A DNA stretch of 20,115 nucleotides, taken from assembly GCA_002392835.1 (NCBI GenBank), contig DGHX01000029.1, forward strand, positions 3,039-23,153, given 5' to 3'. Position numbers and translations under genes: made by a program. The stretch is from Prevotella sp. UBA3837 (GTDB lineage: Bacteria; Bacteroidota; Bacteroidia; Bacteroidales; Bacteroidaceae). Numbering within the stretch: position 1 is the stretch's first letter; each line of letters opens with the position of its first letter. The notes beneath the pieces were generated by a model that made no database searches, was not told the DNA's origin, and was given only the letters and a program-made list of their open reading frames with translations. Positions 7,719 through 14,967 of the stretch are shown here, one piece after another.

Positions 7719-10700
7719 ATGAGCAGGAAGAAAGCATGGATGTGGTGCATCGTGCTGACGGCAGTGCTGGCGGCAGGTTGCTTTGCGGCCTATAACCACT
7801 GGCTGCGACCCACCCGCATCCTGGTGGTCAACGCCCTCGATGACCAGCAGGCCGACATCGTGCTGTCGAACGACTCACGGCATATCGTCGTCGACTGTGT
7901 CACTGCCGAGCAGCTGGCGCAGCCCGACGGCTATGACGCCATCGTCATCTATGCCCGACGCCTCTTCCTCACCGACGAGCAGGTGGCCATGGTGCAGCAG
8001 GCGGCCCGGCTCGGCGTGCCCGTATTCACAAAGACACTGCGCAGCAACGACTTCGTCGAGAACCACAACCTCAGCGAGCAGCAGACAGCCATGCTGCAGG
8101 AGTACTTCGGCAACGACAGTCGCCAGAACCTGCGCAACGGTCTGCGATTCCTGCGCCACATAGCCACGCCGCAGCGATGGGGCGACCAGGACTATGCCGA
8201 CCCCATCCCCCCGCTGCAGAACATCTACTACCACCGGCAGTACGGACAGTACTTCCGTTCCGCCGACGAGCTGACCGCCTACCTGCAGCAGCACGGCCTG
8301 TTCGTCTCCGGCACCATGGCCGCCGGCACTGCCGCACCACGTCTGGCCCTCATCAGCGGCATCACCTTCCCCATGGAGGGCAACCGACAGCATGTCGACA
8401 CGCTCATCACCATGCTCACCCAGCGGGGCTTCAATGTCTATCCCCTCACGGCCACGGGCAAGGAGCGTGAGCGCATGCTCCATGAGCTGCACCCCGATGC
8501 CGTGATCTTCATGGCCATGGGCCGCATCGGCAACGACACGCTGGTGCAGTGGCTGAACGAGCACAACATCCCCCTCTTCGCACCCTTCCCCCTCTCAGCC
8601 TCTCACACCGAGTGGCAGGACTCGGCCAAGCCCATGAGTGCCGGCTCGAAGAACGCCCGCATCGTCATTCCTGAGATTGACGGTGCCATCGCACCCTTCT
8701 GCATAGGCACACAGAATGCTGACGCACGCGGCTACCTCGTGCGCACGGCCGAGGCAGAGCGCTGCCGGTTCCTCTGCGACTACCTGAGCCGCTACATGTC
8801 GCTGCGTCAGAAGCCCAACAGCCAGAAGCGCATCGCCATCGGCTACTTCAAGCGCCCGGGCAACGATGCCCTGCTGGCCAGCGGCATGGAGGTCATCCCT
8901 TCCATGTACAACCTGCTGAAGCGGCTGCGGCAGGAGGGCTACGACGTGAGCGGCCTGCCCGCCACGCTCGGCGAGTTCACGGCGCAGGTGCGGCGCGAGG
9001 GCAGGGTCCTGGGCACCTACGCCACCGGGGCTCAGCAGCAGTACATGAACGAGGGCCACCCCCTGTGGCTCAGTCGCCGGCAGTACGAGCAGTGGGCTGC
9101 CGAGGTGCTGACAACAGAGAAATACCAGGAGGTGGTCAGCCACTACGGCCCCTTCCCCGGCGAGCTGCTCGCCCGTGGCGACAGCCTGGCCGTGGCCTGC
9201 CTGCGCTATGGCAACGTGCTGCTCTTCCCCCAGCCGCGACCCGCCCTGGGCGACGACGACTTCCGCGTGGAGCATGGCGTCAGCGTGCCACCGCCACACA
9301 GCTACCTGGCACCCTATCTCTACATGCAGCGCGGCTTCCAGGCCGATGCACTCATACACTTCGGCACCCACGGCAATCTGGAGTTCACACCGGGACGCGA
9401 TGCCGCCATGCGACGCGACGACTGGAGCCAGCAGCTCATCGGACCCACGCCTCATTTCTACTTCTACACCACAGCCAACATCGGCGAGGCCATCATTGCC
9501 AAGCGACGCTCGGCAGCAGCACTCATCACCTACCTCACACCACCCTACGCCGAGAGCGGCATGCAGCGCAAGTACGGTGCCCTGCACGATGCGCTGCACA
9601 AAGCGCTTGCCGCACCCAACCCACAGACGGCAGGCCTCAAAGCACAGATAGTGCGCGAGGGCCTGCACCGCACGCTGGGCATCGACAGCCTGCTGACGAC
9701 ACCGCTCAGCGAGGCTGAGCTGCAGCGGCTCGACGAGCACATCGAGGAGCTGATGCGCGAACCCATGCAGGGTGCCTACTACGTCATGGGCCGCCCCTAC
9801 ACCGCCGACGAGCTGCAGCACACCGCCCAGGCCATGAACGCCGACCCGCAGTCGTGGCCCCGCATCAAGGAGCTGCTGCTGGCCAGCACCCGGGCCGAGA
9901 TGGACAACATGGTGCACGCCCTGAGCGGCGGTGCCCTGGCTCCGGCTCCCGGCGGCGACCCCGTGATGAACGACAACGTGCTGCCCACGGGGCGCAACAT
10001 GTTCAGCATCAACCCCGACAACACCCCCGACGAGCAAGCCTGGGAGGACGGCCGACGGCTGGCCGACGAGACGCTGCGCAAATATCGCGACACCCACGGC
10101 CGCTGGCCCAGCAAGGTGAGCTACACGCTCTGGGCAGGCGAGTTCATCGCCACGGGCGGAGCCACCATCGCCCAGGTGCTGTGGATGATGGGCGTGGAGC
10201 CCCAGCGCGACAGCCAGGGCCGCATAGGCTCGCTGCGCGTGGTGCCGCAGCGTCAGCTGGGACGGCCGCGCGTCGATGTGGTGGTCCAGATCAGCGGACA
10301 GCTGCGCGACATTGCCGACTCACGACTGAAGCTCATCACCGATGCCATACGCTTGGTGTCAGCCAGCGACGAGCAGCCCGACAGCAACTACGTGCGCCAG
10401 GGCACGCTCTTGCAGCAGCAGGCACTCATCGACCGCGGCGTGCCACCCGACCAGGCTGCCGCCATGTCAGCCCTGCGCATCTTCGGCCCTGCAAACAGCG
10501 GCTACTCAACGGGCATGATGGACTACATTGAGCGCAGCGGAAGCTGGGACGATACAAAAGAACTGGTAGACGGATTCCTGAACAACATGTGTGCTGCCTA
10601 CGGCGATGACGAGCACTGGGGCCAGTCCTGCCGCGACCTCTTTGCATCGGCACTGCAGCGCACCGCCGTCACCGTGCAGCCACGACAGAGCAACACCTGG

Positions 10701-11465
10701 GGACCCCTGTCGCTCGACCACGTCTACGAGTTCACAGGCGGACTGTCGATGACGGTGCGCCAGCTCACAGGCACCGAGCCAGACGCCCTCATGGCCGACT
10801 ATCGCAACCCGCGCCAGCGCAGGCTGACAGGGCTGCGCGAAGCCATCGACGTGGAGACGCGCACCACACTGCTCAACCCCACCTTCATCCGCGAGCGAAT
10901 GAAGGGCGACGAGGGAACGGCACAGATGTTCGGCGAGACCTTCCGCAACGTCTTCGGATGGAGTGCCACACGCCAGTCGGCACTCGACGAAACTCTCTAC
11001 GACGACCTCTACGACATGTACATACGCGACGAGCAACAGCTGGGCATACACGACTTCTTCCGCCAGAAGAACCCCGCCGCCCTGCAGGCCATGACCGCCG
11101 TGATGCTGGAGAGTGCCCGCAAGGGCTACTGGCAGGCCACGCCCGAGCAGCTGCAGACCACCACGCAGCTGCATGCCGACATCACACGCGACTTCGGCCC
11201 CGCCTGCACCGACTTCGTGTGCAACAACCCTAAGCTGCAGCAGTTCGTGGCCGGACAGCTGCCTGAGCATGTGGCCCGCGAATACAACGAGCAGATGGCC
11301 GACACGAAGGACACCGCCCTCCCCGCAGCACTGGTGGGGACATCGGATGCCGACGACGACGCTGCCCCGTCGGCAACCCGCTGGCTGCTGCCAGCAACGC
11401 TGGCACTGGCCGCACTCATCATAATTGTGGCTCTTTTCCTTGCTATTAAGAAGAAAAATTCGTAA
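7719..11465 (+). CDS. cobN: CobN/HmuS-like membrane-anchored chelatase
   Basis: This 1248-residue protein is of the CobN/magnesium-chelatase large-subunit family. The core motif HFGTHGNLEFTPG begins at His547 and is followed by PHFYFYTTANIGEAIIAKRR and TYLTPPYAESG. Later conserved parts are FSINPDNTPDEQAWEDG, TLWAGEFIATGGATIAQVLW and IFGPANSGYSTGMMDYIE. A hydrophobic segment near residues 5-25 and another near 1222-1243, followed by KKKNS, should anchor it at both ends with the bulk in the periplasm. That architecture resembles HmuS of Bacteroidota haem-uptake operons more than soluble cytoplasmic CobN. True CobN needs the ATPase subunits CobS and CobT, and neither is encoded here. It may insert or remove metal from an imported tetrapyrrole. 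Cobalt is suggested only by the B12 riboswitch and the cbiK neighbour. The stop codon overlaps the next operon's promoter. Confidence 0.88.
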   Translation: MSRKKAWMWCIVLTAVLAAGCFAAYNHWLRPTRILVVNALDDQQADIVLSNDSRHIVVDCVTAEQLAQPDGYDAIVIYARRLFLTDEQVAMVQQAARLGVPVFTKTLRSNDFVENHNLSEQQTAMLQEYFGNDSRQNLRNGLRFLRHIATPQRWGDQDYADPIPPLQNIYYHRQYGQYFRSADELTAYLQQHGLFVSGTMAAGTAAPRLALISGITFPMEGNRQHVDTLITMLTQRGFNVYPLTATGKERERMLHELHPDAVIFMAMGRIGNDTLVQWLNEHNIPLFAPFPLSASHTEWQDSAKPMSAGSKNARIVIPEIDGAIAPFCIGTQNADARGYLVRTAEAERCRFLCDYLSRYMSLRQKPNSQKRIAIGYFKRPGNDALLASGMEVIPSMYNLLKRLRQEGYDVSGLPATLGEFTAQVRREGRVLGTYATGAQQQYMNEGHPLWLSRRQYEQWAAEVLTTEKYQEVVSHYGPFPGELLARGDSLAVACLRYGNVLLFPQPRPALGDDDFRVEHGVSVPPPHSYLAPYLYMQRGFQADALIHFGTHGNLEFTPGRDAAMRRDDWSQQLIGPTPHFYFYTTANIGEAIIAKRRSAAALITYLTPPYAESGMQRKYGALHDALHKALAAPNPQTAGLKAQIVREGLHRTLGIDSLLTTPLSEAELQRLDEHIEELMREPMQGAYYVMGRPYTADELQHTAQAMNADPQSWPRIKELLLASTRAEMDNMVHALSGGALAPAPGGDPVMNDNVLPTGRNMFSINPDNTPDEQAWEDGRRLADETLRKYRDTHGRWPSKVSYTLWAGEFIATGGATIAQVLWMMGVEPQRDSQGRIGSLRVVPQRQLGRPRVDVVVQISGQLRDIADSRLKLITDAIRLVSASDEQPDSNYVRQGTLLQQQALIDRGVPPDQAAAMSALRIFGPANSGYSTGMMDYIERSGSWDDTKELVDGFLNNMCAAYGDDEHWGQSCRDLFASALQRTAVTVQPRQSNTWGPLSLDHVYEFTGGLSMTVRQLTGTEPDALMADYRNPRQRRLTGLREAIDVETRTTLLNPTFIRERMKGDEGTAQMFGETFRNVFGWSATRQSALDETLYDDLYDMYIRDEQQLGIHDFFRQKNPAALQAMTAVMLESARKGYWQATPEQLQTTTQLHADITRDFGPACTDFVCNNPKLQQFVAGQLPEHVAREYNEQMADTKDTALPAALVGTSDADDDAAPSATRWLLPATLALAALIIIVALFLAIKKKNS

Positions 11466-11470
11466 CTTTG
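11440..11470 (+). promoter_or_regulatory. Promoter of the cobamide assembly operon, overlapping the cobN stop
   Basis: TTG (11440-11442), a 20-nt spacer and TAACTTTG (11463-11470) match the Bacteroidota consensus. The -7 box includes the cobN TAA stop (11463-11465). Transcription would start near 11475 and give a leader of about 105 nt. No B12 aptamer is visible in that leader and no terminator lies before it, so read-through from the riboswitch operon is also possible. Confidence 0.8.
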
Positions 11471-11478
11471 CAGCCGAC

Positions 11479-11531
11479 TACTCGTACGCAGGTGTCTCAC
11501 CTGCGGTCGGCGCGGATGAGACACCCGAGTA
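11479..11531 (+). repeat. Nested palindromes with two exclusive foldings in the cbiA leader
   Basis: CGCAGGTG (11487-11494) pairs with CACCTGCG (11498-11505) as a tight hairpin with loop TCT. Alternatively GGTGTCTCA (11491-11499) pairs perfectly with TGAGACACC (11517-11525), and TACTCG (11479-11484) with CGAGTA (11526-11531). The two foldings share bases and cannot coexist. It may be a leader switch or simply an interspersed palindromic element. I favour an element, given how many occur nearby. Confidence 0.7.
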
Positions 11532-11579
11532 CCCAGCGCAGACGAGGATGCCCGAGCTCCTCGCAAATCTATTCAGCCC

Positions 11580-12854
11580 ATGACGACAGCATTTCTCATA
11601 GCAGCACCATCGAGCGGCAGTGGCAAGACCACTGTGGCCCGCATGCTGATGCGCCTCTACACCGAGCGCGGGCGGCGCGTGCAGCCCTTCAAATGCGGCC
11701 CCGACTACATCGACACGAAGTTCCACACGGCCGTCTGCGGACGCCCGTCGGTGAACCTCGACCCGTTCATGGCCTCGCCGCAGCAACTGCGACAGCTATA
11801 CCGGCACTACAGCCAGGATGCCGACGTGTGCATCGTGGAGGGCATGATGGGCCTCTTCGACGGCTACGACCGCGACCGCGGCTCCTGCGCCGAGGTGGCC
11901 AGCGTGCTCGGGCTGCCCGTGGTGCTCGTCGTCGACGCCCGCTCGGCAGCCTACTCACTGGCACCGCTGCTCAAGGGCTTCAAGGGCTTCCGCAGCGATG
12001 TCAGCATCGTCGGCGTCATCTTCAACCGCGTAGGGTCAGAGCGACACCAGCGCATGCTGCGGCAGGTATGCGCCGACGTGGGCCTGCACTGCCTCGGATG
12101 CCTGCCACGGCAGAAGGAGCTGGAGACGGGCGAGCGCTATCTGGGCCTCGACTTCAGCGGCCTCAGCACCAAAAGGCCCTCCCCTACAGAGGATGGAAAC
12201 GGTCAGACTCAAGGGCAAGACCAAAGGCAGACTCAAGGGAATGAAGTATACACTCCCCTCTCCCTTCGGAGAGGGGTCGGGGGTGAGGCTCTCATCGCCT
12301 TCACCGCCGAGTCTTTCTCGTTCATCTATCAGCAGACCATCGACCTGCTGCGCCGTGTCTACGGCAGTGTCGCCTTCTTCAACCCCGAGACCGACGTGCC
12401 GCAGCTCGACCGTTGCTCACTGCTCTACCTGCCGGGCGGCTACCCGGAAAAGCACCTCCAGGCCCTCGCCGACAACGGGGCCTGTCGCAATGCCATCAGC
12501 AGCTATGCCGCCGGCGGCGGGCGCATCATCGCCGAGTGCGGGGGCATGATGTACCTCTGCCGCAGCATCGTCAGCGATGACGGCCGGTGGCCCATGTGCG
12601 GCGTGCTGCCCTACGACATCACAGCCCGGCAGGCCGACCGCAAGCTGTCATTGGGCTACCGCCAGTTCACCCTCGACGGCCGGCAGTACCGCGGCCACGA
12701 GTTCCACTACACACAGTTCATGCCACCGCTGCCCCCGTCGGCCTGCCAGGTGAGCAACGCCGTGGGCGAGCCCGTCGGCACACCCGTCATCAAACAAGGC
12801 AACGTATTGGCCAGCTATACTCACCTCTACCTGAATGAAACAAATATATACTAA
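11580..12854 (+). CDS. cbiA: Cobyrinate a,c-diamide synthase
   Basis: This 424-residue enzyme uses ATP and glutamine to amidate the a and c side chains of cobyrinic acid in the cytoplasm. The N-terminal ATP-binding domain begins MTTAFLIAAPSSGSGKTTVA and contains FKCGPDYIDTKFH and IVEGMMGLFDG. The C-terminal glutamine amidotransferase domain has YLPGGYPEKHLQAL, the nucleophile Cys320 in IAECGGMMYLCRS, and GHEFHYTQF. Between the domains, at about residues 200-236, ordinary sequence is replaced by translated repeat (QTQGQDQRQTQGNE, then LSLRRGVGGE). The conserved linker helix expected here is not recognisable. Both catalytic halves look intact, so the enzyme may still work with an altered linker. 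The gene is first in its operon and its 3' end overlaps the adenosyltransferase gene by 20 nt. Confidence 0.95.
   Translation: MTTAFLIAAPSSGSGKTTVARMLMRLYTERGRRVQPFKCGPDYIDTKFHTAVCGRPSVNLDPFMASPQQLRQLYRHYSQDADVCIVEGMMGLFDGYDRDRGSCAEVASVLGLPVVLVVDARSAAYSLAPLLKGFKGFRSDVSIVGVIFNRVGSERHQRMLRQVCADVGLHCLGCLPRQKELETGERYLGLDFSGLSTKRPSPTEDGNGQTQGQDQRQTQGNEVYTPLSLRRGVGGEALIAFTAESFSFIYQQTIDLLRRVYGSVAFFNPETDVPQLDRCSLLYLPGGYPEKHLQALADNGACRNAISSYAAGGGRIIAECGGMMYLCRSIVSDDGRWPMCGVLPYDITARQADRKLSLGYRQFTLDGRQYRGHEFHYTQFMPPLPPSACQVSNAVGEPVGTPVIKQGNVLASYTHLYLNETNIY
12177..12288. repeat. Palindromic element inside cbiA (same family as 18461-18573)
   Basis: The right half holds a 9-bp hairpin, CCCCTCTCC (12255-12263) with GGAGAGGGG (12268-12276), followed by a GTCGGGGGTGAGG end. 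The centre has GTCAGACTCAAGG (12202-12214) and CTCAAGGGAATGAA (12232-12245), both also found in the copy in the mannosidase gene. The left arm is degenerate (CCCTCCCC near 12177). The element is read in frame without a stop. Confidence 0.85.
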
Positions 12855-13296
12855 AACCGGCGACGAGGGCACCACCAGCCTGCGCGCCGGCGTGCGGGTG
12901 CCGAAGGACGATGTGCGCATAGAGGCCAACGGCCAGATAGACATGCTCAACTCGCTCATAGGGCTGCTGCCCCACGACGACCTGCTCTTCGACGTGCAGC
13001 GCGAGCTGATGACCGTCATGAGCCATGTGGCCACACCCGACGGCGCCGTGAATCCCCGCCCCCTGCACTGCCACGAGCTGACGCAGCGCATGGAGCAGGC
13101 CATCGACGCGCTGACCGAGGGCAGCGCCACGGGCTTCGTCATACCCCGGGGCCTGGTGCATGTGGCGCGCGCGCAGTGCCGCACCGCCGAGCGCCGCCTG
13201 TGGACCGTGCATCGCCTTCACCCCATCAACCCAGCCATCATGCGCATGATGAACCGCCTCAGCGACTACCTCTTCGCACTGGCCATCCAGCCCTGA
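12835..13296 (+). CDS. PduO-type cob(I)alamin / corrinoid adenosyltransferase
   Basis: This 153-residue protein transfers the adenosyl group of ATP to the cobalt of reduced corrinoids. It begins MKQIYTKTGDEGTTSLRAG, the N-terminal ATP-binding motif of the PduO type, followed by VPKDDVRIEANGQIDMLNS. The C-terminal half has RAQCRTAERR and MMNRLSDYLFALA, the other family signatures. It is shorter than the usual 180-190 residues. The common DELNS motif reads DMLNS here, so the glutamate is changed. Its start overlaps the end of cbiA by 20 nt in a different frame, suggesting translational coupling. In this place its likely substrate is cobyrinate diamide on the way to adenosylcobyric acid. Confidence 0.92.
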   Translation: MKQIYTKTGDEGTTSLRAGVRVPKDDVRIEANGQIDMLNSLIGLLPHDDLLFDVQRELMTVMSHVATPDGAVNPRPLHCHELTQRMEQAIDALTEGSATGFVIPRGLVHVARAQCRTAERRLWTVHRLHPINPAIMRMMNRLSDYLFALAIQP

Positions 13297-13302
13297 TAAA
13301 TC

Positions 13303-13362
13303 GTAAATAGTAAATCCGTAAATCGTAAATCCGTAAATCGTAAATTGGTAAATCGTAAATCC
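13303..13362 (+). repeat. Four tandem 15-nt repeats at the 5' end of cbiP
   Basis: Four copies of a 15-nt unit (GTAAATCGTAAATCC and close variants) run through 13303-13317, 13318-13332, 13333-13347 and 13348-13362. They fill the gap after the adenosyltransferase stop and continue into cbiP. In the cbiP frame they encode VNSKS, VNRKS, VNRKL and VNRKS with no stop codon. Confidence 0.95.
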
Positions 13363-14967
13363 CTCCACCCCCTGATGCTCGCCGGCACCGGCAGCGACGT
13401 AGGCAAGAGCGTGCTGGCCACGGCTCTCTGCCGCATCTTCCTGCAGGATGGCTACCACCCCGCCCCCTTCAAGGCGCAGAACATGGCGCTGAACAGCTAT
13501 GCCACCCCCGACGGGCTGGAGATAGGCCGTGCGCAGGCTGTGCAGGCCGAGGCCGCCGGGCTGCCCTGCCACACCGACATGAACCCCCTGCTGCTGAAGC
13601 CGCAGAGCGACCACACCAGCCAGGTGGTGCTGCACGGCAAGCCCATCGGCAACCGCGACGCCTACAGCTTTTTCAGTGAAGAACGAAGAGTGAAGAGTGA
13701 AGAATTTGCTGCCGCCGTTTCTGCTGAAGGCATAGCGGTAGCAAATTCTTCACTCTTCACTCTTCACTCTTCACTCCGAAAAGAGGTCTGCGCCGCCTTC
13801 GACCGCCTGGCCGCTCAATACAACCCCATCGTCATGGAGGGCGCGGGCAGCATCTGCGAGCTGAACCTGCGCAGCCACGACCTGGTGAACATGCCCATGG
13901 CGCAGCATGCCAAGGCCGACGTGCTGCTCGTGGGCGACATCGACCGCGGCGGCATCTTCGCATCGGTGTACGGCAGCATCATGCTGCAGACGCCCGAAGA
14001 CCGGCGCCGCATAAAGGGCATCATCGTCAACAAGTTCCGAGGCGACATGCGCCTCTTCGACGACGGGCGGCGCATGCTGCAGGACATCTGCGGCGTGCCG
14101 GTGCTGGGTGTCATACCCTACCTGAAGGACGTACACATAGAAGGGGAGGACAGCGTGGCCCTCGAGAAAGCACTCAAGGACGGCCAGTCACCACTCGCCA
14201 GCCATTCGTCCTCCACCCTGCAGGTGTCCGTGGTGCGACTGCCACACATCTCAAACTACACCGACTTCGACGCCCTGTCGCTCGACACGCGCGTACATTT
14301 AATATATAGCGAGGAGGCCGACGAGCTGCTTCAGGCCGACATCATCATCCTGCCCGGCACGAAGTCGACGCTCAGCGACCTGCAGTGGCTGCGCAGGAAA
14401 GGGCTGGACGAGGCCATCCTGCAGGCCCACCGCGACGGCAAGACGGTGGTGGGCGTCTGCGGCGGATACCAGATGATGGGCGTCGAGGTGCTCGACCCCA
14501 ACCACGTGGAAGGCTCGCTCTCGCGTCTGCCCGGCCTGGGCCTGCTGCCCGTGACCACCACCATGAGCGGTGAGAAGACCACCCGGCAAACAACCTTCAC
14601 CCTACACTCTCCTCTTTCCACTCTCCACTCTCCTCTTTCCACTGGCAATCGCGCCTACGAAATCCACATGGGCCGCACCACACCCTTCGGCGATGCCCCC
14701 CTGCGCCCCTTCGCCCTGCTCGACGACGGCCGGCAGGACGGCTACGTGGTCAGCCCCACCTGCATGGGCACCTATCTGCACGGCGCCTTCGACAACCAGG
14801 CCGTCGTCGACATGCTGCTGCAGCCCTTTGCCCACCGCATCGGACAGCGCACGAAGGCCCTCGACTATCATGCCTACAAAGAGGAGCAGTACGACCGGCT
14901 GGCCAGCCATGTGCGCCAGTACTTAGACATGGAGAAACTATACCAAATACTGACCAGCAATGATTAA
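13345..14967 (+). CDS. cbiP: Cobyric acid synthase
   Basis: This enzyme amidates the b, d, e and g side chains of adenosylcobyrinate diamide using ATP and glutamine. LMLAGTGSDVGKSVLATALC is the nucleotide-binding start, followed by FKAQNMALNSY, MEGAGSICELNL and GDIDRGGIFAS. The amidotransferase half has GVCGGYQMMG with nucleophile Cys372 and YEIHMGRTTPFG. With the TTG at 13345 it is 540 residues, longer than usual. The extra length comes from two translated repeats, at about residues 108-146 and 421-433. The first ATG (13375) would cut into the conserved first strand, so initiation at TTG 13345 within the tandem repeat is my best choice, though uncertain. The 3' end overlaps cobD by 8 nt. Confidence 0.93.
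   Translation: MVNRKSLHPLMLAGTGSDVGKSVLATALCRIFLQDGYHPAPFKAQNMALNSYATPDGLEIGRAQAVQAEAAGLPCHTDMNPLLLKPQSDHTSQVVLHGKPIGNRDAYSFFSEERRVKSEEFAAAVSAEGIAVANSSLFTLHSSLRKEVCAAFDRLAAQYNPIVMEGAGSICELNLRSHDLVNMPMAQHAKADVLLVGDIDRGGIFASVYGSIMLQTPEDRRRIKGIIVNKFRGDMRLFDDGRRMLQDICGVPVLGVIPYLKDVHIEGEDSVALEKALKDGQSPLASHSSSTLQVSVVRLPHISNYTDFDALSLDTRVHLIYSEEADELLQADIIILPGTKSTLSDLQWLRRKGLDEAILQAHRDGKTVVGVCGGYQMMGVEVLDPNHVEGSLSRLPGLGLLPVTTTMSGEKTTRQTTFTLHSPLSTLHSPLSTGNRAYEIHMGRTTPFGDAPLRPFALLDDGRQDGYVVSPTCMGTYLHGAFDNQAVVDMLLQPFAHRIGQRTKALDYHAYKEEQYDRLASHVRQYLDMEKLYQILTSND
13668..13783. repeat. Long inverted repeat inside cbiP
   Basis: The arms at 13688-13709 and 13741-13762 are a perfect 22-bp inverted repeat (GAGTGAAGAGTGAAGAATTT plus GC on the left). 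Imperfect pairing continues outward to about 13668 and 13783. Each arm is built of GAGTGAA or its complement. The segment is read in frame as SEERRVKSEEF...NSSLFTLHSSL and interrupts the otherwise conserved stretch between NRDAYS and RKEVCAAFDRLA. Confidence 0.92.
14605..14643 (+). repeat. Direct repeat of 21-nt period inside cbiP
   Basis: The 18-nt sequence CACTCTCCTCTTTCCACT occurs exactly twice, at 14605-14622 and 14626-14643. The period of 21 nt keeps the reading frame and gives HSPLSTL then HSPLSTG. It lies just before the conserved NRAYEIHMG segment. Pyrimidine-rich composition differs sharply from the surrounding coding sequence. Confidence 0.9.

Noticed and set aside
11466..11579. Second cobalamin riboswitch before cbiA
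   Set aside because: No B12 box or other conserved aptamer segments are present and the leader is too short.
11468..12244. Plus-strand open frame overlapping cbiA in another frame
   Set aside because: Its translation is Arg/Pro/His-rich without motifs, while cbiA in the competing frame is fully conserved.
13303..13362. Possible CRISPR array
   Set aside because: The 15-nt units are directly adjacent with no spacers and no cas genes are present. It is a simple tandem repeat.
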